From: Centaurea solstitialis
Taxonomy: Eukaryota > Streptophyta > Magnoliopsida > Asterales > Asteraceae
DNA: 64,000 nucleotides
Reading direction: 5' to 3'
NCBI GenBank assembly: GCA_030169165.1
Contig: CM058040.1
Span: 17,080,622-17,144,621 of the forward strand
Notes under the pieces: generated by a model
Database searches by the model: none
What the model saw: the letters and a program-made list of their open reading frames with translations, nothing else
Told to the model about the DNA's origin: nothing
Shown: in pieces, positions 33,801 to 42,330 of the stretch
How the letters are laid out: every line of letters starts with the position of its first letter
Numbering within the stretch: position 1 is the stretch's first letter
Made by a program: the position numbers and the translations under genes

Positions 33801-34304
33801 GTTTACCAAATGCTCACTGATGATGATGACTTCATCATTCTCATCACAAAACCCAACAATAGAGACCATATTATTATTATTGTTATTGTTCTTCAAACCA
33901 GAATGCCAATAAATTATATTCCGCAACACCTGATCTCTGCCTTCTGGATGAGACATGTATGAAGGCCCATGACGTAACCTCTGTACAACAACATCCACCA
34001 ATTGTCCCGACCGAAAGAGTAGTTGTGCTCTGTAAACATCTTCAAACTCATCTTCGTGGGTACGGTTTTGCTGGGAAAAGTTATTGGTGGCCAATACGAT
34101 CTCTCTTAGTGGGATTCGTAACTCAATATCATTGGCGGATCCAGAAACACCGGGTGGACTCGGACTCGGAGTGGGGCTGGTCAGTACTAGTTGCAGCGGG
34201 CGGGAGGGAATGGGATGGAAGAAAGAGAAGAGGGAAAAAGGAAAAAACTTGTTTCTTTTTTTCACATGGTTGGATTCAGGAAGGTCTCTTGCTGGAAGAG
34301 CCAT
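27824..34304 (-). CDS. Triple kinase - double phloem protein 2 (PP2) fusion protein
   Basis: Nine exons join in phase: 34304-33330, 33093-32068, 31749-30868, 29809-29660, 29416-29310, 29196-28836, 28702-28577, 28491-28391, 28229-27824 (about 1377 residues). Exon 1 is a pseudokinase without glycine loop, HRD or DFG. Exon 2 (residues 326-667) is a complete kinase with GSGAYG, VAIKRI, HRDIKSANILL, DFG and PEY. Exon 3 (668-961) is a second kinase with a weakened glycine loop (IQGAFG) and Ser for the Asn of the HRD-N motif (HRDIKSASILL), but an intact DFG. Exons 4-6 and 7-9 each encode a PP2/Nictaba-type carbohydrate-binding domain (EIWEPKLPRDY start; W-x-E-D-G-W-M-like strands; C-terminal GLEVRP). 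There is no signal peptide or transmembrane helix, so cytoplasmic or nuclear signalling linked to glycan recognition is likely (inference). Intron 6 has a GC donor; intron 3 holds a solo LTR. Splicing is by eye. Confidence 0.87.
28703..28835 (-). other. GC-AG intron between PP2 exons 6 and 7
   Basis: The reading frame needs exon 6 to end at GATAAC, followed by GCAAGT rather than GT; the acceptor is TTTATGCAG at 28703. The GT one position further on would put a stop early in exon 7. The duplicate gene has GATAAT|GCAAGT at the same point (63893), so the rare donor is shared. Confidence 0.7.
30465..30817 (-). repeat. Solo LTR of the Copia family in intron 3
   Basis: The 353 bases read inverted as TGTTAGACCC...GGGACTCACA and align end to end with the LTR at 12516-12869. 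The flanks are CGATC at 30460-30464 and CGATC at 30818-30822, an exact 5-base target duplication. No internal element sequence remains, so it arose by LTR-LTR recombination. It lies 51 bases downstream (gene sense) of the exon 3 donor, in the reverse orientation to copy A. Confidence 0.95.
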
Positions 34305-36043
34305 GAGATGTTTCAGTTGATCTGACTGAGAACAAAAAAGGGTGGGTGGGTATCTTACTTATTGATGAATGTAAAGGAAGACCAGTTGATGATGGTTGAC
34401 TTGACAAAATGCCAAAAGAAAAACAACAAGAAGAAACAACCCTCCTCTTTCCAAGCATTAACCTCTGTTTAGTTTACATTTTTGGTAGTCCAAAAATCAT
34501 CAAATGAGTCGCTATCATCAAATGGGTTCATCACGTGGCCTGTGAGGGGGTATTTTGGTCTTTTTACATATCTTATTCTTCCACCCCCTTCCTCCTCATC
34601 CAAAAACCACACCGCCATTCATTCTTTTTATTTATTTGAAATTCGCGAAGAGGAGTGTTTTAGAATCTCAAGTTTGGCATGGAATAACACATTGGTCCAT
34701 GTGATTATTTTTTAAAGTAAAAAATAAAAAGAAATAGATGGAAAAAAACAAGAATCGATTTCTTCCGATGGTTGTCAGGAGCAAATACCAAATATGGTCA
34801 ACATTAATTATATTATTAAAATATTATATAACTTTAACATTCCAATGCACTTTAGTTAAAAGTAATAATAATAGTTTAATGTTATTGGTGAAAATGAATA
34901 AAATAATAATTTCTTTCACCTCCCATCAAGTTTTAGAGAATTATCCGAACTTGGAGTTTTCTTGTTTTCTCTATCTTAGAGAACATTATAGAGATGTTGG
35001 AGCAATATAGTGAATGAAAATTTCATTTTCTCTATTTTAGAGAAACTATTGGAGATAATTATGGCTTACATTTTCAAACGCCGTTGGTCCCTATTCCCTA
35101 ACACCATTAAATGACTCTATTTAATAGGTTTACTAGAAAGGTAATTGGACGTGTCCTTGTGTTACAAAGAAATGACAAATTTCAAGATTTTTCAATAGTG
35201 TTGTATCCATATTTTTTTTAATTTTGTACATTTTACATGTTATAGCCTTTAGATTAATCTTTCAAGTTATCGGTTTTAAATTCGAGATGATTCGCGCTGC
35301 AACGGTCGCAGGTAGGTATCTAGTAATTAACATAAATCAAACAAAATTTTCACGTCTAATAGTGATCGGCATCATTTGTTCGTCTCCAACTTTTCCTCCT
35401 ACCATCGATAACATATATATTACCCGACCCATAACAATTTTTTGGGCTTGTAGTCTATTTTTATAACTGACTCATGTTGGACACCTGTATATTTGAATCC
35501 TAGATTCGCCACTCCCGACCTCGGAAACCCGAAACTTTTGCTTGGATCCTTCTAATATATGTTTTTGGGGTCTCACACAAAGTTTCATCGAAGACTGACT
35601 CCGTTTGGTCCGATTACAAGCGTACGTGAAAACATAATAGAACATCCTAAAAACTTATATATTTCAATGCTTATTATATGTTTCAAGCAATTATTCGTTT
35701 TAGTGAACTTAAGTCCTAGAAAACATAATACTATGCCTTTTTTGACATTCTATAAACCAAATTCCTATTAATCTTTGTAATTCTAAGTAGTTTTTTTCAA
35801 TCTAACACAAAATTATGAGGGATGTTTAATTACATTAACTGATCCAACTTAAACATTTTAAGGCAACAATGTATGTTTGAAAGAAATTAATGCATGTGCT
35901 TCAATGGTTTCAGAAACAGGAACACAATAAGATTCTTACCATTTCCAATTGCAATCAAAGAAAAAAATCCGAAAACAACTAGTATACATGAGACTAGTTT
36001 ACTTGCAAAAAATTAGAGAAATTTAATTGAAAAGACACGACAA
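34305..36043. other. Intergenic region between the tandem units; no gene recognised
   Basis: It includes the promoter side of the kinase-PP2 gene (34305 onward). From about 35800 it is homologous to 25280-25540, the region downstream of the small gene, which marks the junction between duplicated units. No convincing ORF or TATA box was assigned. Confidence 0.4.
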
Positions 36044-36233
36044 TCAAACATCATTACCATGAGTCAAACCTCCGGCCGAGGGTGGCTTAGTAATTATTCC
36101 AGGCTGAACCGTCAAAGGCTGAGTATCAAAAATCTTTTGACGTCGATCTACATCTTCATGCAACGGAGGTTTAACGGTAGAACATTCTATTGGGTGTTGG
36201 AAAGACAACGTTTTCTTAGAGGTATTATTATTA
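36044..36233 (-). pseudogene. 3-prime remnant of the duplicated small gene
   Basis: The reading frame from 36233 down to TGA 36044 aligns with the last 60 or so residues of the small protein at 25542-25802, sharing DVDRRQKI, VQPGIIT and PPSAGGLTHG. A Harbinger element enters after the Asn run. Only about 20 further bases of the gene remain on its other side (38172-38191), after which the sequence jumps to what corresponds to 27450. The start codon and promoter are therefore deleted. Confidence 0.75.
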
Positions 36234-38171
36234 GGCCATCCGCAGCGCTAAAGGTTTGGAACCGGTGCAACCGGCATACCGGCGGTAACACCGCCGCGGT
36301 ATGCCGGTATGTGAGCGGTGAGGAGGCGCGGCGGTGAGAGCATACCGTTGCAAATTATTTTTTTCTTTTTTTTTTGTTTTTTACCGTTGTATAACGGATA
36401 TATACATATATATATTTTTTTAAGTTTTTTTTTACTTTATACATATATATATATATATATATAATTTCATCTATTCAATTTTTTACCACTCTAATTCATC
36501 TTCATCTCTTCCTCAACAAATTATCCCATCTCTTCTTCATCTTCCAACAATTTCATCTTCATCTCTTTCATGGATCCACACGGTACCCCTTCCGGTTCCC
36601 GACGTCCTAACTCGGCATCCCAAACGCCTCCACCGTCGGGTGTCTATCGCCACGCAATGACGAACCCTATGGGGTTTGGAATTTGGTTGCCTCCATCGGG
36701 TTGGCCGCAAACCCCAATGGTCGACAACAATTGGGCGTATGCGAATATGATCGCGAATACCCCTATGATGACGTACACCATGCACCCCCAACAACCGACG
36801 ACGCAAACCCAACAACCCACGACGCAAACCCAACAACCCACGCCGTCACAAGTGTGGGAACCACGAGATGGAACCAACTTGTCACCGCAATTGTGGGGAG
36901 ATGACGAGGAGGTACCCCAGACCCAACCGGAGTCGCCGCCACCGCCACCGCCGCCACAACCCAAAGGTAAAAAACGTGGGAAGGGTAAGAACGTAGAAGC
37001 GAGCTCGAGTGCGAACCCGAACAAAACTAAAGCGCCTCCTAAACCATGGTCGAGTGAGGAGGAGGTCGAGTTGGCGAAATCGTGGGCCGAAATCTCGGAG
37101 GATTCAACCATAGGTAACTATCGAACGGGAGGTAAATAAAAAACCGTTTTTTTAACGTACTTAAGTATTCACTAATGTGTTTTAAATTTTTTCATTTTTG
37201 AAGTAGACAATTTTTGGATGGCCGTTAAAAGGTCGTTAGACATACGCATGGGGTACGGCCCCAATGTCCGCTCAAGCGACTCCGTGCAAACCAAAGTGAG
37301 ATTGCTTCTATCGGGGGTCTCGAAATTTGCTTGTATCTACAACAACACATTGAATCACCGAAATAGCGGCGAATCCGACGTTAATATCTTGGAACGAGCG
37401 CTCGAGCGATACCGACGTGAGTATAATCGAACATTCCCTCACCAAGCCGCTTGGAGAGTTCTCATCGAATGCCCGAAGTACAACCCGGTGGAAATGATGA
37501 ACCCATCGGACATCCGCGCGCCTACAAACAAATGGTCGAAAACGTCCGAAACCCAAACGGACTCCCCCGGCGATTCCGATGCTCGTACTTACACCCACCT
37601 CGGGGATGATGAGCCACGCTCACAAACCGAACGGCCACAACCAATGGGTCGGAACGCGGCGAGACGTGCGGGGTCTTCGTCTTCGACAAACGAAGCCAAC
37701 ACGGGCATGTCAACCCACATAGGTGCTCTCACACATGGTATCAACGGGCTTATGGATATACTTAAAGAAAAACAAAGGATGACACACTTCCAATTCTACA
37801 CATCACCGCACAACCATCTCTCGGGTAACATTTTGGAGACCACGTTGCGAGAGAAGGCGCGGTTGCGCGAACAATACGATTGGCCTCTTTTCGAATAGTT
37901 TTTTATTTTTAATTTTAATGTAATTTTTTTAATTATTATTTTTAATTTTAATTGAAAATTTTAATTTTAATTATTATTTTTAATTGTTAATTTAAATTTT
38001 AATTTTAAAATGAATTGTTAATTGTTTTTTTTATTTAAAAAATCATACAGGTGGTATGACCTGTACGGCTGTGGGTAAATGGTATGGTAATGGTAAGGTA
38101 GTGGTAAAGCTGATGTGGCGCTGAGGTGGCAGCCTGTGCAGGTGGTATGACCTGCACGGCTGCGGATGGCC
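36234..38171 (+). mobile_element. PIF/Harbinger element, Myb-like-gene-only
   Basis: The ends are GGCCATCCGCAGCGCTAAAGG (left, first 20 bases decisive) and, inverted, GGCCATCCGCAGCCGTGCAG. TTA flanks both sides (36231-36233, 38172-38174). The insertion splits the small-gene remnant. It is 1938 bases long, with one gene for a Myb/SANT-like protein and no transposase. The TIR family differs from that of the transposase element at 17478 and matches the MITE at 14062-14406. Confidence 0.88.
36570..37898 (+). CDS. Harbinger-associated Myb/SANT-like DNA-binding protein
   Basis: Two exons, 36570-37131 and 37207-37898, join across a 75-base GT-AG intron (G|GTAAAT ... AAGTAG|AC) into about 417 residues. 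Residues 1-150 are Pro/Gln-rich with a QPTTQT repeat and a Lys/Arg-rich patch (KGKKRGKGK). A trihelix/SANT-like domain then starts at KPWSSEEEVELAKSW and continues over the splice junction (GDNFWMAVKRSL) to VSKFACIYNN. The C-terminal half has the conserved AAWRVLIECPKYNP segment, a Ser-rich linker and a helical end (ALTHGINGLMDILKEKQRM). This is the second protein of PIF/Harbinger systems, which binds the element ends and brings the nuclease into the nucleus. No frame break is seen. Confidence 0.88.
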
Positions 38172-38551
38172 TTATTGGAGGAAGTAGAAGTATATTTTAG
38201 TAAAAGTATATTTGTCACATTTTAATAACAATTAAAAGTATATTTTAGTAACTACGCAGTGTTTGGAATTGCTTAAAACTCATTATCGGTTTAACACTTT
38301 TTAACTTTTAAGACAATAGATAATTAAGTAATTTTAGGCGTCTGGATTAAGGCTATGTTTGGCAAGCAAACTAGCTGATAAGCTAGCTGGTAGCTGATAA
38401 GCTAACTGTTGATTGATAAGCTAGTTAGTAACTGATAAGCTAGCTTATGAACAAATTATGTTTAGCAAAAACTAACTTATGAGTATGTAAACTGACCAAA
38501 AAATGGTATCTTTGAATTTAATAATTAATATTAATAAGGGTATAATTTTTT

Positions 38552-40121
38552 GAGTAAATTACATATTTGGTCCCTGTGGTTTGGTGGTTTTAACACTCTG
38601 GGTCCCTCGATTGAAATAATTATGGGTTGGGTCCCTGTGTTATGCGTTTTATAACGATCTGGGTCCCTTTGGGTCACGCCGTTAAACTAAGAGCCGTTAA
38701 GCCCATCATGTGCATGTCACATGATGGGCATTTTAGTCATTTCACTTTTCTTTTTATTTTTCATTAAAATCACAGGGACCAAATATGTAATTCATTCTAT
38801 TTTAATTAAAATCACAAGGACCAAAGTGTAATTTATTCCAACTCTTATATCCTCTCAGGTAACCTCATTTTCCCCAATTGACACTACCACCAAACACCAC
38901 CACCCACCAACGCCGCCACCCACACCCACACCCATTCACCACCGCCTCCACCATTCACCACCCATTCACCCACAACCATAACCACTTCCACCATTCACCA
39001 CCACCCGCACACAACCACCACCATTTCCACCATTCACCACCGCCCCCCGCCTCCGCCTCCACCATTCACCACCACCATCGCTTGCACAACCACTACGGTC
39101 TCTAGATCTGGAATCCAAATATCCTTACCAACCGCCAAAACTGTAAGCCTTTCAATGGACTTTACTTCTCCAATGGTGGCTTTTGCACCACCATCGCCGC
39201 CACCACCGCCGCCGGCGGCGGCGAACGCCGGCAGCGATACATCAAAGGTACGCAAAACCACCACCTCTTCTCACCGCTGCTCCTCAACTTCTTCTTCTTC
39301 TTCTTCTTCAATTTCAACCACCATCGAACCACCACCAGAACCTTCCAAGAAATTCACCTACACCAGAGCTTCTCCATCCATCAGATATCCCAATCGTAAA
39401 CATCTCACCGATAATCACCAATCCCATCCCCCAATTTCACCCAATCCACCTCAATTTGACGTCTTTAAAGACGAATTTAAGCTAAATGATAAAGAAACCC
39501 TAAAAGAAACCCTTTTATGAGATAGAGATGCTCCTTATAGTTATTAGGGTTTCTTAAAATCTGAAATTGATCTGATGACGAAAAGGTGGAAATCGATTTG
39601 AAATTGAACGGCAGGCGGCGGTGCTTAGGGATGATGCCAGAGACGTCTATGCACTTCTGAAGTCGAACGGCAGTCGGCAGTTTAGCGGTGGAGGCCGGCG
39701 AAAGCGGTGGTGGTGACGGGTGACGCTGGCGACGGAGGCGTGGGGTGGCGGAGGATATGGGTGGAGGAGGATGAGGGTTTTGTGATGAAGATGAATGGGG
39801 GTGGTCTGTAGGAGGCGTGGGGTTATAGGTTTTTTTTATTTTGTTTTTTTCTTTATTTTTTATTAATGTATAATTAGGTTAATTACATATTCGGTCCCTG
39901 TTGTTTTAATTGAAATTAAAAAGATAAGTGAAATGACTATAATGCCCATCATGTGACATGCACATGATGGGCTTAGCGGCTCTTAGTTTAACGGCGTGAC
40001 CCAAAGGGACCCAGAGCGTTATAAAACGCATACCACAGGGACCCAATCCATACTTATTTCAATCGAGGGACCCAGAGTGTTAAAACAACCAAACCACATG
40101 GACCAAACATGTAATTTACTC
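38552..40121. mobile_element. Mutator-like element (Pack-MULE candidate)
   Basis: It starts GAGTAAATTACATATTTGG and ends with the inverse (CATGTAATTTACTC). The terminal inverted repeats are about 220 bases long, with matching blocks such as GGTCACGCCGTTAAACTAAG. The flanks TAATTTTTT at 38543-38551 and 40122-40130 are an exact 9-base target duplication. The interior (about 38870-39800) is GC-rich and exon-like and does not belong to a transposase. Confidence 0.88.
39155..39520 (+). pseudogene. Captured coding fragment inside the Mutator-like element
   Basis: A 121-residue open stretch begins MDFTSPMVAFAPPSPPPP, then has a Ser run and a segment with FTYTRASPSIRYPN. That segment resembles the N-terminal region of some chloroplast pentatricopeptide-repeat proteins, as I recall the ASPSxRxP pattern (weak). 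The stretch stops at 39520 without PPR repeats, and the sequence to about 39800 reads like the other strand of GC-rich exons. It looks like acquired host sequence; expression is unknown. Confidence 0.4.
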
Positions 40122-40131
40122 TAATTTTTTT

Positions 40132-40308
40132 GGAGAAGGTTCATCTAGGTTTCGCCTAGACTACATCCTTGGCAATTTTGAAACTGAAAATTCAACCGTC
40201 TAAGACTAAGCCTGGCCACAAGATGCGCACGAAGGGATTCGAACCTGGGGTGAATGGGATACCATCCACATCCCCCACAGGTCTTACCGCTACGCCACAA
40301 GCCTTGTG
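40132..40308 (-). mobile_element. tRNA-derived SINE
   Basis: Read on the minus strand it begins near CACAAGGCTTGTGGCGTAGC. The A box is TGGCGTAGCGGT and the B box GGTTCGAATCC (near 40236-40246). A non-tRNA body and an A-rich end follow (A7 at about 40125-40131). The target duplication ATTAATAAGGGTATAATT occurs at 40309-40326 and at 38530-38547. The two copies are now separated because the Mutator-like element jumped into the A-tail side. Confidence 0.85.
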
Positions 40309-40558
40309 ATTAATAAGGGTATAATTGGAAAAAGCTACAAAAAGCTCCCAAAACGCTACTTAAAGTAGCATTTCAAAAAGCTAGTTTATGGTACATGTTT
40401 GAATGGACTAGCTTATAAGCTAGCTTAGTTTTACCAAACACTGCCTAAAAAAAGATCTTATAAGTTTTCCAAATAAGGAGTTTCCAACAAATTAATCTAT
40501 TGGGACTTTTCCAACAAGTTTAAAAGTACTTTGACAAAAACAAATACTTACATTTATA

Positions 40559-40809
40559 GAGTCCCCTTATTTTGCAAACCGTGTAATTTGTGCAAACTCT
40601 GCAAACCAAGATTCCACCAATCAGAATCCATTTTTGCAATAGGTTTAGTTTATTTTTGTAAGGGTATTAATTTGAATTTGAATTTCAAATGGTTAGTTGT
40701 AAACCCTAATTATCAACAATTAATCTTGTCCATTAATCTATCTAATCAATGGTTTATATTAGTTTGCAAAGTTTGCACAAATTACACAGTTTGCAAAATA
40801 AGAGGACTC
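40559..40809. mobile_element. MITE with GAGTCC ends and 10-base target duplication
   Basis: The ends are GAGTCCCCTTATTTTGCAAAC and, inverted, GAGTCCTCTTATTTTGCAAAC (first 20 bases decisive). TACATTTATA occurs at 40549-40558 and 40810-40819. The paralogous segment near 27550 lacks the insert, giving an empty site. The target length suggests a Mutator-like origin. Confidence 0.85.
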
Positions 40810-40989
40810 TACATTTATAATCTTAACAGATCATTAAATAGATTAGACACACTTAATTATTGGCATTAGATCATGTGCTAAAATAGGTATATATAAGTTG
40901 ATCCTTTTTGGCTATCACTAAAAGCATACAAACAGATACAAAGTAAAAGGTTTATATTCACACCTTCTCCAATTCACACTTGGCAACAT

Positions 40990-41065
40990 GGCCTTTTGGC
41001 TATCCCTATTTTCGGCGGATTTTTGGCAAATTTGGCCGCCAAAATAGCCTTTCTGTTTTGTAGTG
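40990..41065 (-). mobile_element. Fragment of a CACTA-type end
   Basis: Inverted, it reads CACTACAAAACAGAAAGGC, then GGCGGCC-type sub-terminal sequence. It is absent from the paralogous segment near 27735. Only one end is obvious, so it is a fragment or a minimal deletion derivative. Confidence 0.5.
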
Positions 41066-41143
41066 ATAACACTTTATACAACTCAAGAGTAAAACTTAAA
41101 TATAATTAGAACACAACATGGTTGATATACTTTGAAATATATT

Positions 41144-41247
41144 CTACAACGGCCGAACCTCAAACTAAATGCAATAAGGCCCGACATAGTTCCCTCATAA
41201 GCTATCAGTTTCACATTCATAGGTATACAAGTCTTTCTACACAATAA
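41144..41247 (-). pseudogene. C-terminal piece of the duplicated kinase-PP2 gene (last exon, distal part)
   Basis: It aligns with 27824-27950, the last exon of the intact gene, including the TAG stop at the same point. Compared with that gene, 26 bases are missing just after the retrotransposon junction, so the frame reads TAG immediately and is shifted beyond. The rest of the exon continues at 62707, on the other side of a 21.5 kb Copia insertion. Confidence 0.85.
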
Positions 41248-41600
41248 TGTTAGACCCTACTTTGAGGGTTGTGAAGAAGTCAAGGGTCTATCCTGTAATT
41301 TCCTATTTTCTAGATTAGTTGTTTATGATAGTAGCCCATTTTGTAAAGAGTCATAGACTCTAAGGGCCTTTTATGTAATTCTCAATTCCCTAGTGCTATA
41401 TATAGTATGCTATAGCCTAGGGTTTAGTTAGTTTTTGGTAGCCTACTTTTAATATTGAGAAGCAATCCCAAGAATTATTCTCTCACTTTGTCTTTCTCTT
41501 TTATGCTACCTTAACCTCATACTTGTTGTTCTTACACTTTTATATCTTCTTTGCAAGTATTTGTTCTCTCCATCTTTCATTCTCTCTTCTGGGATTCACA
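41248..41600 (+). repeat. 5-prime LTR of Copia copy C
   Basis: TGTTAGACCC to GGGATTCACA, 353 bases, with a CTATATATAG promoter-like box near 41396. It differs from the 3-prime LTR by TTTTC/TTTCC near 41314 and a one-base T-run difference near 41502. Confidence 0.95.
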
Positions 41601-41602
41601 TT

Positions 41603-41614
41603 TGGTATCAGAGC
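41603..41614 (+). other. Primer binding site (initiator Met-tRNA)
   Basis: TGGTATCAGAGC starts two bases after the LTR. It is complementary to the 3-prime end of plant initiator methionine tRNA, the usual Copia primer. Confidence 0.93.
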
Positions 41615-42330
41615 TAAACCTTTGGTGGATTTCTTGGAGGTTTTTGCATTTTAAAATGGTTTGAAAAGCTTTTTTGAAAAACTTGTGTTTTACCATCTTT
41701 TGCTCCTTTTGAGCCTCAAACAAACACTTCTAGTGTTGTTTTTAAGTGATAAGTGATACCAAAAGGTTTTTACACTTGTTTTGCAACAATTGGGACACTT
41801 TTCACTGATTTGAGAAGTGATTTTTAATGATTTTGAGCTATTTTTCGGAGCTTCATGTCAGCTTTCCCGAATCGGGTATTTTGAACTGATTTATCAGCTC
41901 GAAAACCCGACTCGGGCAAGTACACCTTACCCGAAACGGGCATACACGTTTCCCGAATCAGGAAAACTTCGGTTTCCCGAATCGGGCACCGGTTCCCCGA
42001 ACCGGGTCTTGCTCGAAGTTGGTTACGTATCGGGTTTTCCACTTACCCGAATCGGGCTTTGCACTGTTCACTCGAATCGGGTTTTACCAAAACCCGAACC
42101 GGGTTTCTCGGCCAGATCCGAATCGGGAATCTCACGATCCCGAATCGGGTTTCGCATTCTTTGACCCGGAAATTTTCGATTTTCGTTTCAAATCCGACAC
42201 TTAGCCATTTTTTCAAAATTTTCAAATTCTCAAGGCTATTTGTGTCGCGAGTGCTCGCCAGAACAGTCTTTTTCGAAAACTTTCAAAATCAAGTTATCCA
42301 CTCGAAGGGGATCTTTTCTTTGAGAACAAG
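41615..42330 (+). other. 5-prime leader of Copia copy C with CCCGA-N-TCGGG palindromes
   Basis: Non-coding up to the gag ATG at 42331. Between 41868 and 42155 there are about five exact palindromes with arms CCCGA/TCGGG, plus six or more variants (CCCGACTCGGG, CCCGAAACGGG, CCCGAACCGGG). It is the same motif as in the ORF3 leader intron, so the element carries two separate clusters. Confidence 0.7.

Larger units (their letters stand above)
38349..40447. mobile_element. hAT-like element carrying nested SINE and Mutator-like insertions
   Basis: The left end TAAGGCTATGTTTGGCAAGC pairs with the right end (inverted TTTAGGCAGTGTTTGGTAAA). GCTGATAAGCTAGC-type repeats occur in both arms. Without the two nested elements it is about 340 bases long, like the element at 16364-16852. 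The target duplication is not clear. Confidence 0.6.

Noticed and set aside
40230..40308. tRNA gene
   Set aside because: A and B boxes are present, but the fold is not closed and the unit has an A-tail and an 18-base target duplication, so it is a SINE.
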